Assembly: GCA_023447635.1 (NCBI GenBank)
Contig: JAEXNA010000129.1
Location: 1 to 25,871 of the forward strand
From: Vulcanimicrobiota bacterium
GTDB lineage: Bacteria; Vulcanimicrobiota; Xenobia; Xenobiales; JADMJV01
Reading direction: 5' to 3'
DNA: 25,871 nt
Part shown: piece by piece, positions 15,696-23,071 of the stretch
How the letters are laid out: every line of letters starts with the position of its first letter
How positions within the stretch are numbered: the stretch's first letter is position 1
The notes under the pieces: model-generated
Seen by the model: the letters and a program-made list of their open reading frames with translations, nothing else
Database searches by the model: none
Told to the model about the DNA's origin: nothing
Position numbers and translations under genes: made by a program

Positions 15696-16442
15696 ATGCG
15701 TGACCCCAATTTGGTGGACCGCCGGGTGAGGGATGCTCGAAAATCGATCCCTCTGCACGTGCCGGCGTCTTCCTACACCCCCGATGGCTGCTACCTGGTG
15801 ATCCCCCAAGACCTGACTCAGGACTTCCACCTGTGCAACGCTCAGGTCGACAGCCTCGACGGCTACGGCGCCTGGCTTAGCCCGCTGCCCGAGCATGAGT
15901 TTCCCCCGCTCGATGAACTGCTGCTGATCGAGTTCCGCGACGAGTGGGTGCTCACTCACCACACCAAGGTCCTCAAACGCGAAGGGGCTCGCATTTTGGT
16001 CGACGCCGCTTCCGTCACCGAGCGCGAGCGCTCGCAACTGGCCCCTTCCACGGGTCGCCACGACTACCGCATCAAGGTCAACCTTCCCGTCCGCATTCGC
16101 ACGGCCAGCGACGACCCCGATAGCAGCGACGGCGCTCCTAAACTGGCTCGACTGGTCGACCTCAGCCGCGGCGGGATGGCCCTGGTCACCCCCAGCAGCC
16201 AGAACTATACGGCCGGCGAGACCATCACCGTCCGGGTGGTAAGCTGGGACCACGCGGTGCAGATCGACGCCGTGGTGGCTCGAGTCAGCCCCGGCGATGA
16301 AGAGGGTAAACAGAAGCTCGCGCTGCAGTTCCCCGACGAAATGACCATTCGCCAGCGCGAGTCGGTGTCGACTTTTATCATCCAGGTTCAGCGACGCGAC
16401 GCTCTGAGTCGCTCCTTACCCAGCGACGTCGATTCTCTGTAA
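15696..16442 (+). CDS. PilZ-domain c-di-GMP receptor
   Basis: A 248-aa cytoplasmic protein with an N-terminal domain of about 110 residues, like the YcgR-N/PilZN group, and a C-terminal PilZ domain. Both c-di-GMP-binding motifs are intact: RHDYR (121-125, the RxxxR motif) and DLSRGG (155-160, the [D/N]xSxxG motif). PilZ proteins turn the second messenger c-di-GMP into changes in motility, polysaccharide export or adhesion. No flagellar, pilus or exopolysaccharide gene is adjacent, so the target is unknown. The start ATG has no ideal Shine-Dalgarno (GGAGG lies about 20 bases upstream). It is transcribed alone. Confidence 0.9.
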   Translation: MRDPNLVDRRVRDARKSIPLHVPASSYTPDGCYLVIPQDLTQDFHLCNAQVDSLDGYGAWLSPLPEHEFPPLDELLLIEFRDEWVLTHHTKVLKREGARILVDAASVTERERSQLAPSTGRHDYRIKVNLPVRIRTASDDPDSSDGAPKLARLVDLSRGGMALVTPSSQNYTAGETITVRVVSWDHAVQIDAVVARVSPGDEEGKQKLALQFPDEMTIRQRESVSTFIIQVQRRDALSRSLPSDVDSL

Positions 16443-16459
16443 CGCTACCGTCGTCGACC

Positions 16460-17143
16460 TCAGCCGGCCGAGGTCACCCGGCAGCGCTGCAGGTCGAGAT
16501 GGGTCAGAAAAGCGCCTTCGAGTCGGCAATCCAGGAACTCCGTGTCTTCGAACAGGCAGCCATGGAACAGCGCGCCACGCAGGTCGCAGCGATGGAATCT
16601 GGCCCCTCGCAGGTCCGCCTGAGACCAGTCGGCCTCGCGGAAATCGCTGTCGGTGACCGTCATACGCGTTACCAACACCTCTTCCCAGGAAGTGCGGACC
16701 GCCAGGACCCGACACAGACGGGCTTTCCGAAGCTCGGCTTTGTCCCAAACCGAGTGCTCCAGGTCGGAATCGCTGATCTCGACCTCGTCGGCATACGCCC
16801 CGTCGAAAAAGCTGCGCCCGAAGCGGCAGTCTCGAAACCGAGCGTTCTTCAAGACCGAGCGGGAGAAGTAGCCTCGGGACAGGTCGACGGCATCCAGGTC
16901 GGCTCGCGCCAGGGCGACCTCCTGGGCCCGGCCGCTGGATAGGTCGACCTCACTCAAGCGAGCGTTCACCAGAGAGGCGAACCGCAGGTCCGCCCCCGCC
17001 AGGTTGACGCCTCTCACGGTGGCCCCCTCCAACAAAATCCCTGGAAAACGAGCCGCCAAAAGCGATCCTCTAGGAAAAACGAACGCCTTACCCAGTCGAT
17101 TCGCCTCGAGGATAGTCTGCTTCAGGGTGAGTTCGTCGATCAC
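16460..17143 (-). CDS. Pentapeptide-repeat protein
   Basis: A 227-aa protein built largely of A(D/N)LXX-type pentapeptide repeats from about residue 35 to the end (for example GVNLAGADLRFASLVNARLS and the DWSQADLRGARFHRCDLRGA region), forming a right-handed quadrilateral beta-helix. Some repeats use F or V at the centre, as in classic quadrilateral helices. There is no signal peptide or fused enzyme. Known family members range from gyrase-protecting DNA mimics to scaffold proteins, and nothing here decides between them. GTG 17143 overlaps the stop of the upstream rRNA methyltransferase gene as GTGA, so translation is likely coupled, which argues against a lone resistance gene. Confidence 0.9.
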   Translation of the reverse strand: MIDELTLKQTILEANRLGKAFVFPRGSLLAARFPGILLEGATVRGVNLAGADLRFASLVNARLSEVDLSSGRAQEVALARADLDAVDLSRGYFSRSVLKNARFRDCRFGRSFFDGAYADEVEISDSDLEHSVWDKAELRKARLCRVLAVRTSWEEVLVTRMTVTDSDFREADWSQADLRGARFHRCDLRGALFHGCLFEDTEFLDCRLEGAFLTHLDLQRCRVTSAG

Positions 17144-18564
17144 CGACGGCGTCCCGACCTGCCCTTATCCGGCCCCTGACCGCGTTGCGGTGACGAGGAG
17201 CGCGGCTTGGCCCCCGGTCGACCGGCCCCTCCGCCTCCTCGGCTCCCCTCTCCCTTGGCACCCTTCGGGCCCCTGGGGTCCTTGGAGCCGCCCCCTCTAG
17301 GCGCACCGGCCGAGCGGAATCCGGCCCGCCCTTTCCCCGTAGGACCGCTCGGCCTCTCCCCGCCGGGCGCCCCCTGGGGCTTGCGCTTTTCGGCCAAAGC
17401 CGCCGCTGCGCGGGCCAGGCTCGCGGGGTCCTGACGGAAGACCAGGACCTTCAGATAGTCGGCCTCGGCAAAAGCGGGCTGGTGATCGACTTCCATAGGA
17501 AGGGCGACGATACGGTGCAGGGGGCGTAGGGCGTAGCTGACTTTTTCTTCGAACTCGCGAGGGGTAATGCGAGAGGTACAGCAGCATGCGATCAGGGTAC
17601 CGCCCGGCTTGAGCTTACTCAGCAGGGTGGTGTAAAGGCGGTGGTACGCCTTCAGCGCTTTGGCCACCTGAGTCTTGTTGCTGGCCATCGAGGGCGGGTC
17701 CGCGATGATCAGATCATAAGCGCCGTTGGGCAGGCCGTTCACCCAGTCGAAGATGTCGGCTGCCACCCAGCTCATCGCGGGATGTTTATGATAGCGACGC
17801 CCGAAGTCGAGCGAGGGCTGAGCCTGATCGACATTGACCACTTCGCGAGCTCCCGCCAGGGCGCAGGCAAGGCCCGCCATCCCGGTGTAGGCGAACAGGT
17901 TCAGAACCTTTTGCCCGCTCAGATCCTGTCCCCGTAAGTAGCGACGCAGTCCTCGCAGGTCCAGGTAGGTTCCGCTTTTCTGACCCGAAAAGAGATCGGC
18001 CGATAGGTCCATCGTGTTCTCTTCGAACTTGACCACGTAGGGACGCTCGCCGCGCAGCAGACGGTTCGCCTGCTGCTTCGAGCCGACTCGCTTGGAAGGC
18101 GCCTTCCAGATCAGCGAGGACAGCCCCAGGCGGCCATAAGCCATCCCGGCCAGACAGCGCCCGATGGCGTCGACCCCGGGCGAATAGGTCTGCAGAACCC
18201 CAACGCCACCATAGACGTCGAGCACCACACCCGGCACGCCATCGCTTTCACCGTTGAGCACCCGGTAGCCCTCGGTCTCGACCTTCAGCTCGGCGCGCCG
18301 CGCGATGGCCGCGTCGAGCAGTCGCTTGAGCCAGTCGGCGTTGAGCCGGCCCAAGCCCAGTCGGAACACCCGAATGGCGACTCCGCCTTCGGCCTGATAG
18401 ACGCCGGTCCCGATCATCGTTCCGCTCGGGTCCATCAACTGCAGCCAGTCGCCGTCCTTGAGCGCCCGGTCGTCCCCGACTTTGTCGCGGAACACCCAGG
18501 GGTGGCCCGCCTCCAGACCGTCGCAGACGGAGCGTTTCAAGACGTGGCGTATCAGCCGTTTCAT
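17140..18564 (-). CDS. rlmI: RlmI-like 23S rRNA (cytosine-C5) methyltransferase with a long basic tail
   Basis: A 474-aa class I SAM-dependent methyltransferase of the RlmI family, which methylates C5 of a cytosine in 23S rRNA in E. coli. It has an N-terminal PUA RNA-binding domain (about 1-75), the RlmI signature GYRVLNGESDGVPGVVLDVYG (about 99-119, here with VLN), SGQKSGTYLDLRG (193-205), SAM motif NLFAYTGMAG (222-231), DPPSMA (289-294) and CCCTSR (327-332) for the cysteine-based chemistry. The core ends near residue 392. The last 80 or so residues form an unusual Gly/Arg/Lys/Pro/Ser-rich disordered tail, absent from E. coli RlmI. ATG 18564 overlaps the Nudix stop (ATGA). Exact target base is assumed, not shown. 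Confidence 0.88.
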   Translation of the reverse strand: MKRLIRHVLKRSVCDGLEAGHPWVFRDKVGDDRALKDGDWLQLMDPSGTMIGTGVYQAEGGVAIRVFRLGLGRLNADWLKRLLDAAIARRAELKVETEGYRVLNGESDGVPGVVLDVYGGVGVLQTYSPGVDAIGRCLAGMAYGRLGLSSLIWKAPSKRVGSKQQANRLLRGERPYVVKFEENTMDLSADLFSGQKSGTYLDLRGLRRYLRGQDLSGQKVLNLFAYTGMAGLACALAGAREVVNVDQAQPSLDFGRRYHKHPAMSWVAADIFDWVNGLPNGAYDLIIADPPSMASNKTQVAKALKAYHRLYTTLLSKLKPGGTLIACCCTSRITPREFEEKVSYALRPLHRIVALPMEVDHQPAFAEADYLKVLVFRQDPASLARAAAALAEKRKPQGAPGGERPSGPTGKGRAGFRSAGAPRGGGSKDPRGPKGAKGEGSRGGGGAGRPGAKPRSSSPQRGQGPDKGRSGRRR

Positions 18565-18917
18565 AATAGTTTCCTTACCTTGTTATCCAGCGCGGCCATC
18601 GGCCGGTCGCTCAACTGCTCGGGGAGTAACCACTCGACCCGATCGTGGTCTCGCAGTACGGGAACCCCCGAGAGAACCCTGGCGCGATAGACTGACATCT
18701 CGATCTTATCATCGGCCACCACGGTCAGCTGTTCGCCCACCGCGATAGTCAACTCGAGCTCTTCTAAGATCTCCCTGGCCAGAGCCTGTTCGGGCGTCTC
18801 GCCGGGTTCGACCTTGCCTCCTGGGAACTCCCAGAGACCGGCGTGCGTCTTCCCCGGCGCCTTGCGCGCGAGCAAGACGCGAGAGCCATCGAAGATCGCC
18901 GCTGCTACCACCTGCAT
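18561..18917 (-). CDS. Nudix hydrolase (MutT/NudG-like)
   Basis: A 118-aa Nudix protein, compact like MutT or CTP pyrophosphohydrolase. The Nudix box GKVEPGETPEQALAREILEE (about 38-57) has all the metal-binding Glu residues. The usual Gly after the EE pair is Glu here (EELEL), a minor departure. Neighbouring motifs VVAAAIFDGSRVLLARK and GLWEFPGGK fit nucleotide-pool sanitising enzymes that hydrolyse oxidised or unwanted (d)NTPs. ATG 18917 (MQVVAAAI) gives the standard family length; longer in-frame starts add Arg/Pro-rich sequence unlike the family. It is the first gene of a three-gene unit with rlmI and the pentapeptide-repeat gene, each joined by a 4-base overlap. Confidence 0.88.
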   Translation of the reverse strand: MQVVAAAIFDGSRVLLARKAPGKTHAGLWEFPGGKVEPGETPEQALAREILEELELTIAVGEQLTVVADDKIEMSVYRARVLSGVPVLRDHDRVEWLLPEQLSDRPMAALDNKVRKLL

Positions 18918-18978
18918 CCGCGTTGGGGTTTGGTGGGGGGTGGGCAAAGCCCTCCATAGCTGGTCCGGATAAGGACAA

Positions 18979-19011
18979 AAGGATGGGGTAGCCAGCCCTA
19001 TCCGCATCCTT
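18979..19011. other. 13-bp hairpin in the divergent Nudix/PF04020 region
   Basis: AAGGATG (18979-18985) pairs with CATCCTT (19005-19011), and GGGTAG (18986-18991) with CTATCC (18998-19003), leaving one bulged G and a 6-base loop CCAGCC. On the minus strand it is followed by TTTTGTCC and lies about 60 bases before the Nudix start. It could be a leader terminator or an operator. Direction and role are uncertain. Confidence 0.4.
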
Positions 19012-19092
19012 CCCCGACGACGGGCCTGACCCATGATGATGGCACGCGGAACACCGCCAAAACTTTCAAAGACAACTGGAGAACACAACGCC

Positions 19093-19455
19093 ATGAACGC
19101 CCTTCTCGCCCTGATTCTGACCTGGTTCATCAACGCCCTTGCCCTCTGGGTCACGGCCGCCATCGTACCCGGTGTGCGCCTGAAGAGTATGGCTGGAGCC
19201 CTGTGGGGGGCTATGGCTATCGGCTTCGTCGCCTTCCTGATCAAGCCGGTGGTCACGTTCCTGAGCCTGCCGTTCCTGGTGCTGACCCTGGGGCTCTTCT
19301 ACCTGGTGGTGCTGACCTTCTGCTTCTGGCTTGCCGGTAAGATGGCGCCCGACTTCGAGGTCGACGGTGCCCTACCCGCCTTCCTGGGCGCTCTGGTCCT
19401 GTCGCTGGTCAACTGGGCGGCTTCCTTCTTCATTACCTTCAACACCTGGTGGTAA
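19093..19455 (+). CDS. PF04020 (mycobacterial phage holin family IV-like) membrane protein
   Basis: A 120-aa protein with four predicted transmembrane helices (about 3-23, 32-52, 58-80 and 92-114). It has the family pattern of an early WVTAAIVPGV segment followed by GFVAFLIKPVVTFLSLPFLVLTLGLFYLVV. Despite the family name, such proteins are common chromosomal membrane proteins, and no phage genes surround this one. Cellular role is unknown. ATG 19093 (MNALLALILTW) removes a hydrophilic 20-residue extension present if the upstream ATG at 19033 is used; GGAG lies about 12 bases before it. A strong bidirectional terminator follows within 31 bases. Confidence 0.85.
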   Translation: MNALLALILTWFINALALWVTAAIVPGVRLKSMAGALWGAMAIGFVAFLIKPVVTFLSLPFLVLTLGLFYLVVLTFCFWLAGKMAPDFEVDGALPAFLGALVLSLVNWAASFFITFNTWW

Positions 19456-19485
19456 AACGGCCTTTTAGGGCTCACGCCTCGCGTG

Positions 19486-19520
19486 AAAAGAGCCCGTCTC
19501 CTCAGGAGGCGGGCTCTTTT
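19486..19520. terminator. Strong bidirectional intrinsic terminator
   Basis: AAAAGAGCCCG (19486-19496) and CGGGCTCTTTT (19510-19520) pair perfectly. The stem continues through T-G, then CTCC/GGAG, around a TCA loop, for about 16 bp in all. Runs of A and T on both sides allow use by the plus-strand PF04020 gene and by the convergent minus-strand 19547-19885 gene. Confidence 0.9.
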
Positions 19521-19546
19521 CATTCTAGGGGAGCAACCGGAAACCC

Positions 19547-19885
19547 CTAGAGCACGGTGAGAAAGAGCAGCGAGAGTCCCCACCAGCCAACCAACCGCTC
19601 TTCAGGTTCTACCTGAGCCGACTGAAAGGTTACCTCGGCGCACATCCAGGTCAGATACAGCCTCACGGCCATGGCCAGGCCGTTGGGAGAAGCCGACCCG
19701 GTGAACCCGTAATCCAGCACCACCATGGCCGCGACCAGCGCCAGCGACCATAGGTAGCGCAGCGGGAGGGCGCTATTGGCTCCGTACAGCAACCCCATCA
19801 GGACGGCCTTGAGCAGGAACCGACCGGGCTGGAAGCTTTCGAATACGGGAAACACTTCGGCCAGATAGGCCACCATCTGCGTCAT
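19547..19885 (-). CDS. Small membrane protein of unknown function, 112 aa
   Basis: Not recognised. The sequence begins MTQMVAYLAEVFPVFESFQPGRF and has three or four hydrophobic helices (about 22-38, 43-62, 70-86 and 98-112), with a short soluble segment TFQSAQVEPEERLVG before the last. ATG 19885 has a well-placed GGAG 5 bases upstream, which makes the longer in-frame start at 19981 unnecessary; that start would also overlap the upstream gene. It follows the zinc-ribbon/helical-repeat gene by 28 bases, so it is probably the last gene of a minus-strand operon closed by the bidirectional terminator at 19486-19520. Confidence 0.72.
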   Translation of the reverse strand: MTQMVAYLAEVFPVFESFQPGRFLLKAVLMGLLYGANSALPLRYLWSLALVAAMVVLDYGFTGSASPNGLAMAVRLYLTWMCAEVTFQSAQVEPEERLVGWWGLSLLFLTVL

Positions 19886-19913
19886 CGACACTCCAGGGTC
19901 CGGCCCGAAAAGC

Positions 19914-21371
19914 CTAGTAGACCGAGCCTCCACCAGAGTTGCTGTAGGAAGGTAGCACGTCGGTCGAACCGGCCCGTCCACGCCGCGTCCCCTCCTCCTG
20001 CGAGGGGCGGTAGGCCGGAACCGGCCGCGCCTGGGGCCTGGCGCTGGGCGCCTCTTCCGCGGCTTCTTGCTGAGCGGGCGCCGTCTCGACTTCTGCGGCG
20101 GGCATCCCCGCCCGACGGCGCCGCATCTGGTTCATCAACGGCAGGTTCGAAGGGTCCACGGACGCCTCGGGATTCTCGCTCGAGGCCTCGGGGCTTCGGC
20201 GCGTGGCGGTTGGCACTCGGGACGGCTGCTCCAGGGACCCCGAGGCGACGCTAGCCTCGGCCACGCGAGGCTGGTTCCGGTCGGGCCGCGGGGCGGGACG
20301 GGACGCCGCCCGCTGGGGTTGCGGACGGGGCCGCTCTAACCCGACGCCGGCTTCTGCCTTGCGAGCGCTGTTGAGAAGTTCCCCGGCGCTGGCGATCTGC
20401 GCTGTCGAACCTCCGTAGCGTCGGAACAGCGACTCGGCTCGGCGGGCTTTGTCCAAAGCCGGTCCCAGTAGCCCCTTTTCCAGGTCGACGTTACCGCTGG
20501 CCAATAGGGCGCGCCCCTGCTGACGAAGCTCCTGAGCCAGCGCCGAGGCGACTTTTCGGGCCTCTTCCGCGTGGGCAGAATCGTAAAGCTCCAGGCAGAT
20601 GCTGTGCGCCTCTTCGAGTTTTCCCCGACCCTGCAGCGCCTGAGCCAGCACCCAGCGCGCCTCGGCCTCCTTGCCGGCCTCTCCCGAGGCGACCAGACGC
20701 TCCCTGGCGGTTTGGGCCTGAGCAGCGGCCATCTCGTAATCCTTGCTCAGCAAGCTGGCCTGGGCGCTGCTGAGAAAACGCTGACCGGCCGCACTGTCCT
20801 CGTCCGAGACCTGAGAAGAGGCCGGCCCAACGGGGGAACCTCCGGGAGCGACGGCTCCCTCCCCTCGCAGCGCCTGGGCGAAGGTGGTGACGCTCAGCAG
20901 GATCAGACCCGTGGCTAAGATCGCGGTGATCTGCTTGCTGCCCCTGGGGGGGGCCGTAAGAACCGCGGGAGCCGGGGGAACGGCCTCCGTCGCGGGCGGG
21001 GCCACAGGAGGGTCGACCGGCGCGACCGAGGCGACCGAGGGAGAAACCGGTTCGAGAGAAGGAGAGGGAAGACGTTCCGACTCGGAAGGCTCACCGAAAG
21101 GGTTGGAGAGGTCCTGGGGCTCGATCTCTGCTCGCGAGGGGAGAATCTCGGCCCTGGGTGGAGCGTCCATAGGACTCGCTGCGGTCGGAGGCGACCACGC
21201 CGTCGGGGGGGCGGCCCCTACGGGCGGAGCGGGGGCACTCCAGGCCTGGGCCTCCGTCGTAGGTAGCGGATTCCAGGCCGCTCCCTCCGTCTGAGCTTCC
21301 CGACCCTGACGACAGCTAGAGCAGTACCTGGAGCCTTCCTCGGCCTTCTGAAAGCAAGTTGCGCAAAACAT
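19914..21371 (-). CDS. Membrane-anchored zinc-ribbon protein with helical (TPR-like) repeats
   Basis: A 485-aa protein of unknown role. Its parts in order: an N-terminal zinc ribbon MFCATCFQKAEEGSRYCSSC (Cys3, Cys6, Cys17, Cys20); a Pro/Ala-rich disordered linker (about 30-145); one transmembrane helix ITAILATGLILLSVTTFA (about 148-165); a helical region with TPR-like repeats (about 194-340, for example AEARWVLAQALQGRGKLEEA); and a long disordered Arg/Pro/Ser/Glu-rich tail ending in SNSGGGSVY. The zinc ribbon should face the cytoplasm and the repeats the outside. It lies 75 bases after the DUF5685 gene, which also carries zinc ribbons, and just before a small membrane protein gene, suggesting a shared complex (inference). 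Confidence 0.75.
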   Translation of the reverse strand: MFCATCFQKAEEGSRYCSSCRQGREAQTEGAAWNPLPTTEAQAWSAPAPPVGAAPPTAWSPPTAASPMDAPPRAEILPSRAEIEPQDLSNPFGEPSESERLPSPSLEPVSPSVASVAPVDPPVAPPATEAVPPAPAVLTAPPRGSKQITAILATGLILLSVTTFAQALRGEGAVAPGGSPVGPASSQVSDEDSAAGQRFLSSAQASLLSKDYEMAAAQAQTARERLVASGEAGKEAEARWVLAQALQGRGKLEEAHSICLELYDSAHAEEARKVASALAQELRQQGRALLASGNVDLEKGLLGPALDKARRAESLFRRYGGSTAQIASAGELLNSARKAEAGVGLERPRPQPQRAASRPAPRPDRNQPRVAEASVASGSLEQPSRVPTATRRSPEASSENPEASVDPSNLPLMNQMRRRRAGMPAAEVETAPAQQEAAEEAPSARPQARPVPAYRPSQEEGTRRGRAGSTDVLPSYSNSGGGSVY

Positions 21372-21446
21372 CCCGATTGTGCACTTCTCGACCCGTCGGG
21401 ACCTACCTTCGCGCGGGCGGGTAGGATGTTGAGCTTCGGAGGGACG

Positions 21447-22946
21447 CTAAAGCTGAGGTTCGTAAAAGCTTCCCTCACACTTGTCGCAGGTTTGAGCCCC
21501 TTCCAGCGGGCTACGCAGGAGGGTGCGGCAGCGAGGGCAGGTGCGACTTGTCCGCGGAATGGGCGGCGCTGAAGTCACGGCCGGCCGCCGCGCGCCTTCC
21601 AGCCCCCGCGGATCGCTCCCACCCTCAAGCCATGCGCCGGCGCAATGGGAACAGACCCGAACGCCCAGACCCAGCGACGGCATTTCGTGGCGGCAGCCAG
21701 GGCAAAGAAGCTCGTCTTCGTCGTCGTCCTCAACGCTTTCTCGAGTGGTCGAGGAGGAGGCCTGAGGGTCGCCTTTGCCGCTCCCGCCACAGCAAGGACC
21801 GCGCTGCTTCTTCTCCTTGTCGCGTCCCCCATCGTCCCCGTCGTCGACGCAGCAACAGCAGCAGTCCCAGCCCGTGCAGCAGTCCAGCCAGTCGCAGCAG
21901 CTGAGCAGTCTGGCCGAATCGCCCTTGTCGCAGCTGCAGCAAGAGAGGTCGCAGCAGTTGCTATCGTTGCCGCCGCAATCGCAGCAGCTGACCTCGCAGC
22001 AGCAGCTATCGCCGCAGTCGCAATCGCAGTCCGCGGTGCGGACGAAACCGGCTCGAGCCAATCGCTGGCGCGGCCCGGGCGGCAGCGCCTTGATCCCCTT
22101 GAAGCGCGGATGGCTCTCGACAGCAGACTTCAGCGACGCCACCAGTTCGCTGCAGAGCTTCCGGCGATTGCCCAGGGGTAGCGCTCCGAGGGTAGAGCTG
22201 ATCGTCTCCAGGATTTCCAGCAGCTCACCTTTGATAGTTCCCGCCGAGAACGATTCTCCCCACACCGCCAAAATCGCGTTGAAGGCCCCGCTCTTGCGGT
22301 CCTTGTCGAGATCCTGGAGAGCGTCCCACAGGTAGACGTAGGCCGCCAGTTCCCGTCCTAGTGTTCGCAGAGAAGGGTCGAGATCGGGCCGCTCGCCCAG
22401 CACCGAGATCCAGCTAAAAGCGTCGGCCAGCGCCTGCGCCGTCGGATCGGTCAACGTCTCGAGCGTGGGTCGTGCCTCACTCTCGGCGGCCGCCTGCCGC
22501 GCCGGCAGTTCGAGCAGGGAGGTCAGCGGGTAGTCCTGTCCCGTCAGATAGTCGCGCGCCTTCTTTTCTCGTCCCCCCAGCCAGAGCTGCCCCAGACGCC
22601 CCAGCAGCCGCCCGCCGTCCTGGCGATGGTCCTCCAGCTTGGCCCAGGCCAGCAGCACCGTCAGTGCGGCCAGCGAGGCCCCTGTCCGGGGGGTCAGTGT
22701 CTGCACCGCAACCTGGCGAAACGGCAAAGCGGTGCACGGCTTGAGAAGCTTCTCGCCGGCGTAGTCCGCCGCCGAAATGCCGCTGGCCACTAGCCCCCAG
22801 AGGGTAACGTCGTAGTTGGTCAACAGGGTGGCGTCACGACCGGCGAAAGCGCGCAGGTTATGGCACACCGAGCAGAAGTGCGAACGATAGATGGAGCGGT
22901 CGTTCTCGCCCAGGCGGCAGCTCTGGACCCTTAGATGGCCAAACAC
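21447..22946 (-). CDS. DUF5685 protein with a cysteine-dense insert and two C-terminal zinc ribbons
   Basis: A 499-aa protein. Residues 1-300 match DUF5685 in pattern: MFGHLRVQ start, FCSVCHNLRAFAG (CxxCH at 25-29), LLTNYDVTLWGL, LEDHRQD (104-110) and WDALQDLDKD-KSGAFN (207-223). It is mostly helical with no signal peptide. Residues 307-366 hold 23 cysteines in 60 residues, many as CC pairs spaced by Asp or Ser, ending in five Cys in a row. After an acidic linker come two zinc ribbons: Cys415/418/432/435, with the zf-TFIIB-like C-H-C-A-G-A-W-L ending, and Cys470/473/487/490. The GTG start agrees with the family's MFG N-terminus. Function is unknown; metal or Fe-S binding is a reasonable inference. 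Confidence 0.85.
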   Translation of the reverse strand: MFGHLRVQSCRLGENDRSIYRSHFCSVCHNLRAFAGRDATLLTNYDVTLWGLVASGISAADYAGEKLLKPCTALPFRQVAVQTLTPRTGASLAALTVLLAWAKLEDHRQDGGRLLGRLGQLWLGGREKKARDYLTGQDYPLTSLLELPARQAAAESEARPTLETLTDPTAQALADAFSWISVLGERPDLDPSLRTLGRELAAYVYLWDALQDLDKDRKSGAFNAILAVWGESFSAGTIKGELLEILETISSTLGALPLGNRRKLCSELVASLKSAVESHPRFKGIKALPPGPRQRLARAGFVRTADCDCDCGDSCCCEVSCCDCGGNDSNCCDLSCCSCDKGDSARLLSCCDWLDCCTGWDCCCCCVDDGDDGGRDKEKKQRGPCCGGSGKGDPQASSSTTRESVEDDDEDELLCPGCRHEMPSLGLGVRVCSHCAGAWLEGGSDPRGLEGARRPAVTSAPPIPRTSRTCPRCRTLLRSPLEGAQTCDKCEGSFYEPQL

Positions 22947-22948
22947 CC

Positions 22949-22960
22949 GAGAAGGTTCTC
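22949..22960. promoter_or_regulatory. 12-bp near-perfect palindrome just upstream of the DUF5685 start
   Basis: GAGAAGGTTCTC (5-bp arms, 2-base centre) lies 2 bases before GTG 22946. Read on the minus strand it carries GGAGAA, a possible but distant Shine-Dalgarno. It could be an operator or an RNA hairpin at the ribosome site. It is short, so chance is possible. Confidence 0.3.
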
Positions 22961-23071
22961 CCGACCGCCGATCTTACCTGTGCCGAGGCGGAGAGGCCGA
23001 GGGGATCCTGAAGGATGGGTCCCACCCGGTGGACAGACCAGGCATCCCGGATAGGCGGCGGAGGGGGGGGC

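Noticed and set aside
19093..19455. Holin gene as a sign of a prophage
   Set aside because: PF04020 proteins are widespread chromosomal membrane proteins. There are no lysis, capsid, integrase or attachment-site features anywhere in the window.
21845..22035. Trinucleotide repeat tract (GCA/CAG)
   Set aside because: The repetition comes from clustered Cys codons interrupted by Asp, Ser and Gly codons. There is no long uninterrupted unit array.
21775..22335. Plus-strand open frame with long Gln/Ser runs
   Set aside because: It is the complement of the cysteine-dense codons (TGC read backwards as GCA, shifted to CAG) of the DUF5685 gene. It has no ribosome site or domain, and the minus-strand frame has family motifs on both sides.
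22860..22874. CxxCH motif (CSVCH) in DUF5685 as a cytochrome c haem site
   Set aside because: There is no signal peptide for export, which c-type haem attachment requires, and the Cys-x-x-Cys-His position is a general DUF5685 feature more consistent with a metal site or structural role.
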